Source: Orobanche coerulescens (lineage: Eukaryota; Streptophyta; Magnoliopsida; Lamiales; Orobanchaceae). From it: 64,000 bases of DNA. The stretch is taken from NCBI GenBank assembly GCA_033398695.1, contig CM065817.1:68808001-68872000 (forward strand), given 5' to 3'. This document shows positions 55,835-64,000 of this stretch, one piece after another; within the stretch, counting starts at the first letter, position 1, and each line of letters opens with the position of its first letter. The position numbers and the translations under genes are program-made. Under the pieces are notes generated by a model, which had not been told where the DNA came from, did no database searches, and saw only the letters and a program-made list of their open reading frames with translations.

Positions 55835-56881
55835 TGTTAGATTGGTACCGCCACTGGAAGGGGGGGTTGAATAGTGCGGATAAGAGTATTGAACTCTTTT
55901 TGTGCGGATGCAAAATATCGGAGTAATTAGAATGCGGAAAAGGAAAGACACAAGAATTTGTTCGAGAGGTTCGGCTATTAACGAAGCCTACGTTCCCTAC
56001 CTAGTTTTATCGACTAGGACTTTTCTTAGAACTTAGAATTGCACTTTCTAGTTTAGTGCCAACTTCTTACAATTTCTTGATTTTCGGGCTCAAGAACAAC
56101 CTCACAAAAACACTCTTGTTTTTCTGGGTACAAGATAACCTATACACAAAACAAATGCGAGTGGAAACTCGACTTTCACAATATATCGCTCTTTGATACA
56201 AGAATGAAGATTGGAAATTATAGAACAAATCTTCTCGTATCACAACCTCGAATAAGTATATCACTCAAAATATTTGCTTGATATTGCTTGAGTATGCTAG
56301 TAAGTTCTGAATGCTTGTGTATCTTCAATCTCCATGAAGTTGGCTATTTATAGCCTTCTTGAGCTTATAATCCCGTTGGAACAGTTTAACTGATTACGTA
56401 CGTTATATGCTGACGGTTATGTACGTTAGGAACGTTACGTACGTTATATGTTCCGAATAGCGCCCGTAACGAAAGTGAAGAAACTGTCCAGTGAGATATG
56501 ATAAAGTTCGTTACGTACGTTATGAACCTCATGGTTACGTACGTAATATTCTGGTCAAAGATCCGTTGAGTGAGACGACTTGTTGCAACGGCTAGTGGCT
56601 TTTCCAACGGTCAGAATAATTCAAGCATTACGTACGTTAGATAACTTCGGTTACGTACGTTACCTGTACAGAAAAACTTACGAAAACAGTGAGTGATACG
56701 TACGTTATAATAGATGAGTTACGTACGTTAACTATATTAAAAATCTTGCAGACAACTGTGAATGTTATGTACGTTAATATGGTTTGTGTTACGTACGTTA
56801 ACCGAAGAGAAAATATGTTTTAAGTAAATTTTGGTTTTATTAACACATCATCAAAATGATCTAAAAGATATTGTTCCAACA
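55835..56881 (-). repeat. 3' LTR of the Sirevirus-like element
   Basis: The LTR is 1047 bp from TGTTGGAACAA (56881) to ...CAATCTAACA (55835) on the minus strand. U3 is dominated by the TTACGTACGTAA array, followed by the TATA box CTATAAATAG at 56353-56344. Confidence 0.93.
56344..56795 (-). promoter_or_regulatory. TTACGTACGTAA palindrome array and TATA box in U3
   Basis: About eleven exact or near copies of TTACGTACGTTA/TAA lie between 56394 and 56795. On the minus strand they all precede CTATAAATAG (56353-56344) by 40 to 450 bases. Each copy holds two ACGT cores, the kind bound by plant bZIP factors (TACGTA is the A-box). The TATA box is well placed; factor binding is inferred. Confidence 0.8.
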
Positions 56882-57100
56882 ATCTCCCCCTTTTTGATGA
56901 TGACAAAATTTACGTATGTGAGTTTTTGAAAACATGAGCACTGTAAAAATTAAAAGGCTGAGCACTGTAAAAATTAAAAGGCTCCCCCTGAACACGAGCA
57001 CCGTAAAAATTAATATGCTCCCCCTGAAAATGCGTACGGGTTATTTCAACATGTGTTTGCAAAAACGAATACATATTATTCTCCCCCTTTTTGTCATTAA
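56882..57100 (-). promoter_or_regulatory. Multiplied polypurine tracts
   Basis: On the minus strand AAAAAGGGGGAG occurs beside the LTR (about 56884-56896) and again at about 57082-57094, with CAGGGGGAGC at about 56985 and 57019. GAGCACTGTAAAAATTAAAAG units repeat between them. Repeated tracts before the 3' LTR are known for Sireviruses. The LTR-proximal copy should be the functional primer. Confidence 0.8.
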
Positions 57101-57289
57101 CAAAAAGTTGAGAGATCCTGCAAGAGAAATCAATGATACGCATAATAATCAATAGAATCCAAGTCAACGATTATCCAAAATGATGCATAAAAACAGAGAT
57201 AGTCATTACAGTCAAAACATAAACATGAGAATGAAATGTTTGGTCTTTTAATAAAACAGGAAACATCATCATCAAAAAGGATATCCCGA

Positions 57290-58489
57290 CTAGTCAAGGT
57301 CCGCATTCGGAGGTGTCGGCGGTATCCCAAAATGCGTGCAGATGTTCTTGACCATGATCTTGATGTCGCTCATATCTTTCTCGAGTCTATCCTTCCGAGA
57401 AGCCATCTGGGATGAAGAGGATTCCGGACGAGGACGGGAGGAACCAAGCTGAGATGAAGGACGAGGTCTAGTATGCTCGATCCCCCTCGATGTGATCCTC
57501 TCCTCCAGTCTCGGAAGAGTACCCCCATCTATGAGCCGATCATCATCCTTGATATATGCAAAGTATATCCATCCATGATTTCTCGTGCGTAGATACCTCA
57601 TCGTCCGTAACGTCCCCTCGGTGACGAGGCTCCCCCTAGGAATCGGAACCCCATGGACCCCAGACAAATCAACTCCTGCTTTCTCAAAAATTTCAGTTAA
57701 GATTGATCCAAACGGCATTCCTGATTTTCTCTGTCGATCAACTTTCGCGTAGCTCTTTTTGTGGAAAATTTGACCCTTTTCCACGAACCATTTTAGCACA
57801 ATAGACGCGAAGTTGACTTGGTGATCCTTCCATACATTATAAATGATCTCCATATCGATATTCATAAGTTGAAGCTGAGCATTAACTTTAGGCATAAGAC
57901 AACGAGTGATAGCATCGTGAAGCAAACGGATCTTTATCCCAAAGTCATTGTTTTCAAACCGCCCGGAATGAACATTTAGAACGGCTTTGTCCGACAAAAA
58001 ATCACGGACTTTGGACTCATGAACACCATAGCTTTCATCATCGGAGAAGTTGTCAATGACTTCATCCGGAGGAGCAAACTCTCCTTTGCATCGAAAACCC
58101 TCATTAGGGAGACCAAAAATCTCCGAAAGTTTCGCGACATCAAAGGATATTGGTTTACCACGCACAAGAGAGTTAACTACAGCAAGTCCATCGGCATCAT
58201 ACATGACAAAATTTTTTGCATAAAACTCTTTTACACAGTCCACATATATTGGTCGAGCAAGACTAACGAACCGATTTATCCCAAGCATATCGAAGAATTC
58301 TTCGATAGCAACACCAGCACAGTTCAAAGATTCGAAATCAAAGTGGTGACTCGGAGTTACCTCTTCGTCGATAAGGATTTTGTTGAAAACTTTCATGGCT
58401 TAAGCATTCCGAAATGATGGATCGCCGGAAGCCGTGGAGGATGATTGGGAGGTTTCTCCTCTTCTCTTCTTTCCGGTTCTGGATGCCAT
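57290..58489 (-). pseudogene. Extra 3' ORF, putative plant transposon protein family
   Basis: The main open part (58396-57290, 368 residues) reads PSHHFDFESL, FFDMLGINRFVSLARPIYVD, FYAKNF, a VRGKPISFDVAKLSEIFGLP block and a C-terminal region with PIPRGSLVTEGTLRTMRYLR. This layout fits the domain called putative plant transposon protein (Transposase_32-type). An in-frame ATG at 58489 begins MASRTGKKRRGETSQSSS, a basic, nuclear-signal-like start, and is separated from the rest by one TAA at 58400-58402. The C-terminus is Ser/Arg/Pro-rich with a short coiled region. The ORF lies between pol and the 3' LTR in the same sense, where Sireviruses can carry an extra gene. The function is unknown. Confidence 0.75.
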
Positions 58490-58609
58490 GAAGATTGAAT
58501 TGGTCGAAAAGTGAAGGTTTGATGGATGAAACTTGAATTTTAGGTAGATTTTGCAGGAACTTCTTTGTCGACGTCGCTAGGGATTGAAAGGAATGACGGG
58601 GGATGGTCG

Positions 58610-58805
58610 AAATGGGTTTATATATGTTAGGGTCAACGACGGATGACGTACGTTATATCCCTTATGTAACGTACGTAGCGTAAAAACCTGAACTCTCTGG
58701 ACTGAATCCTGCATTTCGTTACGTACGTAACGTAACACCATGTAATGTACGTAAGGTCCTATTACGTACGTAATGGACCGCTCCTACCGTACGTAAGCAG
58801 GACCA
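58610..58805 (-). promoter_or_regulatory. Internal promoter-like module ahead of the extra ORF
   Basis: About six copies of the GTACGT palindrome (near 58647, 58665, 58717, 58744, 58761 and 58787) are followed on the minus strand by CATATATAAACCC (about 58628-58614), a good TATA box about 130 bases upstream of the ATG at 58489. The arrangement copies that of the LTR. I noticed the palindrome nowhere else in this element's internal region. Confidence 0.65.
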
Positions 58806-58872
58806 AATGAATAGTTTTTCCCTTTCGATGATGTCCCGATTTAAATGACCATTTAATGTGAGTATGCAATAT

Positions 58873-59636
58873 TTAAAAATGATCAGCATGTCCCATTCCT
58901 AAATTTATGCGAATAAAGTTGAAAGCCTCTTCGGGTAATGGTTTTGTAAAAATATCCGCCAATTGTTCATTAGTACCAACAAATTGGAGACGAACATTCC
59001 CGTTTTGGACATGGTCACGAATAAAATGGTGACGAATTTCGATGTGTTTTGTCCTACTATGCAAAATGGGGTTTTTACTTAAATTAATGGCACTCGTATT
59101 GTCACAAAAGATAGGAGTATTTTTAAGTTCGATGCCATAATCAAGTAATTGATTTTTGATCCAAAGGACTTGTGCACATGCACTTCCCGCATCCACATAT
59201 TCTGCTTCAGCTGTGGAAGTAGCGACACTAGTCTGTTTCTTAATTCCCCATGAAATTAAACACGAACTCATAAAATGACAAGTTCCGGTGGTGCTTTTTC
59301 TATCAATTTTACTTCCACCGAAATCGGCATCACTATATGCAAAAAGTTGAAAATCAATGCTAGAAGGATACCACAGGCCTAAACCAGCAGTATATTTTAA
59401 ATATCGAAAAATCCTTTTACATGCAATGAGATGAGATTCTTTAGGGTTTGCTTGAAAACGAGCACATAGACAAGTAGCAAACATTATATCAGGTCTAGAT
59501 GCAGTTAAGTAAAGTAAAGATCCGATCATACATCGATACTGCTTTTGGTCAACAGATTTACCTTTTTCATCTTTATCGAGTTTAAGAGTGGAAGACATAG
59601 GAGTGGATATTTCTTTGCAATCTTCCATCTTAAATT
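58873..59636 (-). pseudogene. Copia RNase H of the Sirevirus-like element
   Basis: The 251-residue frame has ISTPMSSTLKLDKDEKG, IGSLLYLTASRPDIMFATCL, CARFQANPKESHL, YSDADFGGSKIDRKS, the EAEYVDAGSACAQ acidic block, and HSRTKHIEIRHHFIRDHV with LADIFTKPLP at the end. These are the full set of copia RNase H landmarks. It is intact in itself but separated from the RT by a frame change near 59640. Confidence 0.92.
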
Positions 59637-59639
59637 TCT

Positions 59640-60362
59640 TTAGAAGCTCATTGACGTACTTGGATTGGTGAATGAATATTCCGTCATTGAGTTGCCTAAT
59701 TTGGAGTCCAAGAAGTTTTTCAACTCTCCCATCATGCTCATTTCGAACTCTCCCTTCATAAGATTTGAAAATTCTTTGGACAGAGTTTCGTTAGTTGCAC
59801 CAAAAATAATATCGTCCACATAAATTTGACAAATTAACATATCATCACTTAAGACCTTAATGAATAGAGTATTATCAACATTACCTCTCTTATAACCATT
59901 TGAGATAAGAAAAGAGCTTAGGCGATCATACCATGCTCTCGGAGCTTGTTTTAATCCATAGAGAGCTTTATGGAGCTTGTACACATGATCCGGATGATCA
60001 TAGTCTTCAAAACCCGGTGGTTGCTTGACATACACTTCCTCCTGGATGATTCCATTTAGGAACGCACTTTTTACATCCATTTGATGGAGTTTGATCTTCT
60101 TGTATGCGGCAAAGGCACAGAGAAGACGAATAGCTTCAAGACGAGCAACAGGAGCGAATGTTTCTTCATAATCCAAGCCTTCTTCTTGATTATAGCCTTG
60201 GGCGACCAACCTCGATTTATTTTTAATAGGGAGACCATCATCATCGGTTTTGATTTTATGAACCCATTTGGTGCCAATGATTGATTTGTCTACTGGAGCC
60301 GGAACTAATTCCCAAACATTATTTCTTTCAAATTGGTTTAGCTCTTCTTGCATAGCAATAGC
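59640..60362 (-). pseudogene. Copia reverse transcriptase of the Sirevirus-like element
   Basis: The frame reads [73 protein letters not shown] and the catalytic IYVDDIIFG (about 59815-59830). After GELKNF the frame shifts, and a TAG near 60360 separates it from the integrase, at a place where Trp is usual. Confidence 0.92.
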
Positions 60363-61917
60363 CTAATTCTCATCATTTACGGCCTCATCGATATTCTTTG
60401 GTTCTGTAAGAGAAATAAATGCAATATTGTTAATACATTCATTTATATTCCTCCTAGTTCGTACCCCTTCATCGATTTTTCCGAGAATTTGTTCCATCGG
60501 ATGGTCTTTCACATTTGCCCAATCTTTAGGAAGGTTGTAAGTATTTTCCTCCTTCTTGTCCGAGCTTACGTCGAGCTTCTCCAACTCCTTTGATACATCG
60601 GATACTTCGTTAGCTGGAACCATACCTGCATCGTCATCAAAAACAACCTTTCTCGGGGGTGAAACTGTATCATTGAATTTTACATGAATAGACTCTTCTA
60701 CCGAGCCTCTTCTACAATTAAATACACGATACGCTTTACTATTAGTAGAATAACCAAGAAATATTCCAATATCTGATTTAGAATCGAATTTACCCAAATT
60801 ACCTTTACCATTATTATGAAGAAACACTTTACAGCCAAATGAATGAAAATAAGATAAATTGGGCTTTTTACCTTTAAAAATCTCATAAGGAGTCATCATT
60901 TTGTTTCTCCTGAGATGGACACGATTAATAACATAACAAGCGGTGTTAACGGCTTCGGCCCAAAAATATTTAGGAAGACCATACTCATTGAGCATTGTTC
61001 GGCTCATTTCTTCTAGAGAGCGATTCTTCCTCTCGACAACTCCATTTTGTTGGGGTGTCCGAGGTGCCGAAAAGTTGTGCCCAATACCACATTTATCGCA
61101 CCAATCTTCAAAGAGATTTGAATCAAATTCTCCACCATGATCGGTTCGTATGGCGATAACTGGTAATTCTTTTTCCTTCTGGGTAACCTTACACCACTTA
61201 ACAAACTCGTTAAAAGCATCATCTTTATTGGCTAAGAATTTTACCCAAGTAAATCTTGAAAAATCATCGACAATAACTAAAGTATAAAGTTTACCTGTTA
61301 GACTGGCATGTCGAGACGGACCAATTAAATCCATATGAATTAATTCAAGAATGCGACTAGTGTAAATTTCCATTTTTGGTTTAAACGAACCTCTTGCATG
61401 TTTACCTTTAATACAGGCCTCACAAATGTGGTCTTTTCTAAAATTTAATTTTGGTAGACCACGAACAATATCATTTTTGGCCAACTTTGAAAGAAGTGGT
61501 AAAGAGGCATGTCCCAATTTTCTGTGCCAAACAACGGCATTTTCATCGTACGAAAGTAGACATTTTTCGTTGAAGGAAGATTCATCTTGGAGATCGACAA
61601 TGTAAATATTTCCATAGCGCAATCCAATAAAAACGATTTGGTCTTTTCTCATTGCCGTGCAATGCGTAATTTCAAAAATCAATTTAAGACCGGTGTCACA
61701 AAGTTGGGAGACACTCAGAAGATTATGGCAAAGTCCATCAACAAATAGAACATTTTCAATAGTAGGTAAAGGTTTCTTACCAATTTTACCTGTCCCTTTT
61801 ATTTGGCCCTTTTTATTATCGCCAAAGGTAACACATCCACGATCTTCCTTTTTTAGTTCCGTGAAGAGATTTTCATTTCCACTCATGTGATTTGAACATC
61901 CACTATCAACATACCAT
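60363..61917 (-). pseudogene. Protease end and integrase of the Sirevirus-like element
   Basis: The protease site WYVDSGCSNHMSG is seen just right of 61886. The open 507-residue frame then holds WHRKLGHASLPLL and CEACIKGKHARGSF (zinc-binding), HMDLIGP, VIVDDFSRFTWVKF, IRTDHGGEFDS and PQQNGVVERKNRSLEEM (D, D and E). YFHSFGCKVFLHNNGKG and GIFLGYSTNSKAYRVFN come at the C-terminal side. This is the longest intact pol segment in the window. Confidence 0.92.
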
Positions 61918-63614
61918 TTATTTGATAATGTTGTCTTCCTTGCTTGTACCTACAAAAACAATTTTCTTCCGTTTTATAGGTACCCAGGCTAATTTGGGTC
62001 CTGAGGAGTTAGATACAAAAACTTGATTTTTAACAATGGTCCCTTTTGGTACCCAAATTTGCTTAACCCTTATAGTGCGTCTAGAATTACGACAGTAAGT
62101 TTCGGTATGTCCAGGTTTTAAACATTTTGGACATGATGGAATTCCCGTTTTTAAAGTGTCCGAATCTTTTGTGGTAATTTCTAAGGACTTTTTCATTGGA
62201 AATGAATTATATCCAAGTCCTTGTTTTGAAAGAGAAATTTTTTGACCAAATAATAGTTGCTCGAATTTGTCATTACCACATGAAAATTTTCTAACATAAA
62301 GTTTTAATTCTTTCTGAGTTTTGTGCAATTCATCTTTCAGAATTTTCTCAGTTTCCAAACAATTTGTATGATCAATAGAAACTTCTTGTTTTTCAATAAT
62401 TTTGCATTTTCAATTTCAAGAAGTTTTATTTTCTTTTTCAAATCTTTATTGCGATTGCAAGCCTTTTCGTATTCGTTATTTAGGGATTCAAAAGCATCAA
62501 GTAGTTCTTCATGAGAATCACTAACCTCGACTTCTTCGTCACTATCTTCGGATGCGCGGGCCATTAGAGCAAGATTGGTTTGGACTTGTGGTTCATCATC
62601 CTCATCATCATCGCTCCATGTGGCGACATAAACTTCCTTCTTTTTGAACTTTTCATGAGGTGGTTTTGATGAACTTATTGGAGCAGCAGCACGACAATCT
62701 TTTGCAAAATGGCCTGGAACGCCGCACCTTCGACAAGTGTTGTCGAACTTTTTGTTTTGAGGGAAGTGAGTCTTTTTGGATTCATCCCTTGATTCTTGCT
62801 TGATATCTCTCCGGCGCCTTTGTAAAAGATTTTTGAATTTCTTTATGTTTTTGGCATAAAAGGTGGTTTCTTCGTCCTCTTCTTCGATAGGTTCATCCTC
62901 TAGGTCGCTTTCTTCTTTGGCTTTGAAAGCGATTGTCCTTTCTCTCTCCTTAGGTTTTGGTTTGGAACTACGAGATTTAATGAAAATCTCATAATTGATG
63001 AGAGATCCGATGAGAGCGCTGAATTCTATGGTATTGAGGTCTTTCGACTCCATGATAGCCGTAACAGTAGCGTCCCATTCTCTAGGTAGAGACCGAAGGA
63101 TTTTCTTGGCTTTATCACTACTTGATATCGGTTTCCCGAATGAAGCTAGCCCATTAGTGATTGACGAGAACCGGTTAAGCATAGTGGTAATGCTTTCTTC
63201 TTCTTTCATAGTGAAGAGTTCATAATCGTGAAGAAGCATATTGATTTTGGTTTCCTTAACTTGACTCGTACCTTCATGGGTGATCTCTAACATTTTCCAG
63301 ATTTCTTTTGCCGTCTCGCAGGAAGAAATTCTGTTGTGATCTTCTGGATTGAGAGCACAGTAAAGCAATTGAGTGGCTTTACTACTGAAGTGATCGTTCT
63401 TCCAGTCGGCATCGTCGTACTCTTCGAAACTTTTGAGAGAGCCATCCGTCTTCTTATGAATGGTAGGTCCAAGGGCAATGACCTTCTATATTTCAATATC
63501 GTGAGCTCGGATGAAAATGGACATTTTCTTCTTCCATGTCATAAAGTTTGAACCATCGAAGAAGGGCGGGCGATTGAGAGCGTTGCCTTCAACGGAGGAG
63601 TGGATAAAGGCCAT
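61918..63614 (-). pseudogene. Gag of the Sirevirus-like element
   Basis: From ATG at 63614 the frame opens MAFIHSSVEGNALNRPPFFD and FMTWKKKMSIF, the usual copia Gag start, then a TAG at 63486-63488 where Trp is usual. The core continues with AKEIWKMLEITHEGT and LPREWDATVTAI. An acidic EEEDEE tract precedes the zinc knuckle CRRCGVPGHFAKDC (about 62740-62700). A coiled-coil region follows, and a frame change near 62400 leads to a second CCHC-like motif, CPKCLKPGHTETYC. The long C-terminal extension is typical of Sireviruses. Confidence 0.88.
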
Positions 63615-63662
63615 TTCTGGATCTTTTCTCTAGCGGGTGTTAATCCGGTGATAAAGGGACCG

Positions 63663-63674
63663 CTCCGATACCAA
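63663..63674 (-). promoter_or_regulatory. Primer binding site of the Sirevirus-like element
   Basis: On the minus strand TGGTATCGGAGC starts two bases after the LTR end at 63677. It has the same A-to-G variant as the gypsy and LARD elements. Confidence 0.85.
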
Positions 63675-63676
63675 TT

Positions 63677-64000
63677 GTTAGATTGGTACCGCCACTAGAA
63701 GGGGGGGTTGAATAGTGCGGATAAGAGTATTGAACTCTTTTTGTGCGGAAGCAAAATATCGGAGTAATTAGAATGCGGAAAAGGAAAGACACAAGAATTT
63801 GTTCGAGAGGTTCGGCTATTAATGAAGCCTACGTCCCCTACCTAGTTTTATCGACTAGGACTCTTCTTAGAACTTAGAATTGCACTTTCTAGTTTAGTGC
63901 CAACTTCTTACAATTTCTTGATTTCCGGGCTCAAGAACAACCTCACAAAAACACTCTTGTTTTTCTGGGTACAAGATAACCTATACACAAAACAAATGCG
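63677..64000 (-). repeat. 5' LTR of the Sirevirus-like element, partial
   Basis: The LTR matches 55835-56158 with about six differences. It runs off the window, so its TATA box and palindromes are not visible. Confidence 0.92.

Larger units (their letters stand above)
55835..64000 (-). mobile_element. Sirevirus-like Ty1/copia element, continuing past the window
   Basis: On the minus strand: 5' LTR (from 63677, running off the right edge), primer site, gag, protease-integrase, RT, RNase H, an extra 3' ORF, several polypurine tracts and the 3' LTR (56881-55835). The RNase H block CLCARFQANPKESHL, the additional ORF after pol and the multiplied GGGGGAG tracts fit the SIRE/Maximus (Sirevirus) lineage. 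The two LTRs differ at about six positions over the 324 bases that can be compared, so it is fairly young, yet stops and frame changes break gag and pol. The left flank is TATTA. Confidence 0.92.

Noticed and set aside
1..64000. tRNA, rRNA or intact host protein genes
   Set aside because: I looked on both strands and found only retroelement sequence and the NOP10 fragment. tRNA-like matches are the primer binding sites.

Overview
This window is repeat-rich plant nuclear DNA. I find no intact host gene, tRNA or rRNA gene. The plant origin rests on Ty3/gypsy and Ty1/copia LTR retrotransposons primed from an initiator-Met-tRNA-type site, a Sirevirus-like copia element, a CACTA transposon, Tourist-like and hAT-like MITEs, and fragments of a plant-type NOP10 gene. 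A eudicot is most likely. I cannot name the species from sequence alone.

Layout. Positions 1-6616 hold the 3' part of a decayed Ty3/gypsy chromovirus-like element on the + strand: pol remnants, a polypurine tract and a 2.5 kb LTR. Its pol is split by a Tourist-like MITE (1077-1469) and carries a 56-bp minisatellite (449-765). Positions 6617-11281 hold a second gypsy element reduced to LTR pieces, a primer binding site and a broken gag; its LTRs contain 39-bp arrays of small UUCG-type hairpins. Positions 11282-12777 are AT-rich with microsatellites. Positions 12778-14116 and 55212-55834 look like two halves of one old LTR.

That old LTR is split by a minus-strand Ty3/gypsy element (14117-55211), which is itself split twice. 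Its gag contains a 22.6 kb + strand array, LTR-internal-LTR-internal-LTR-internal-LTR (20652-43285), flanked by a single 5-bp duplication AAATC. The array is a non-coding, LARD-like element with about 3.37 kb LTRs and a constant 1741-bp internal region. Its first internal copy carries a 3960-bp CACTA element (25146-29105) containing a hAT-like MITE and two captured NOP10 exons. The right-hand LTR of the gypsy element contains a minus-strand Ty1/copia element (45969-54049, duplication ATTAA). From 55835 to the window end lies a minus-strand Sirevirus-like copia element: 3' LTR, multiplied polypurine tracts, an extra ORF of the putative plant transposon protein type, pol, gag, primer binding site and the start of the 5' LTR.

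Three themes stand out. First, several unrelated elements carry serial copies of a short, family-specific palindrome just upstream of an LTR TATA box: TTACGGCCGTAA, TGCCGCGGCA or TTACGTACGTAA. In the Sirevirus-like element the same palindrome recurs with a second TATA-like site ahead of the extra 3' ORF, which suggests an internal promoter. Second, the 3' halves of three gypsy-type LTRs are strings of tiny stem-loops with different primary sequences. Third, the nesting gives a relative clock: old LTR, then the minus-strand gypsy, then the LARD array and the inner copia, then the CACTA, with the empty CACTA site preserved in two sister copies. All retroelement coding regions seen are broken, many by stops explicable as C-to-T changes.
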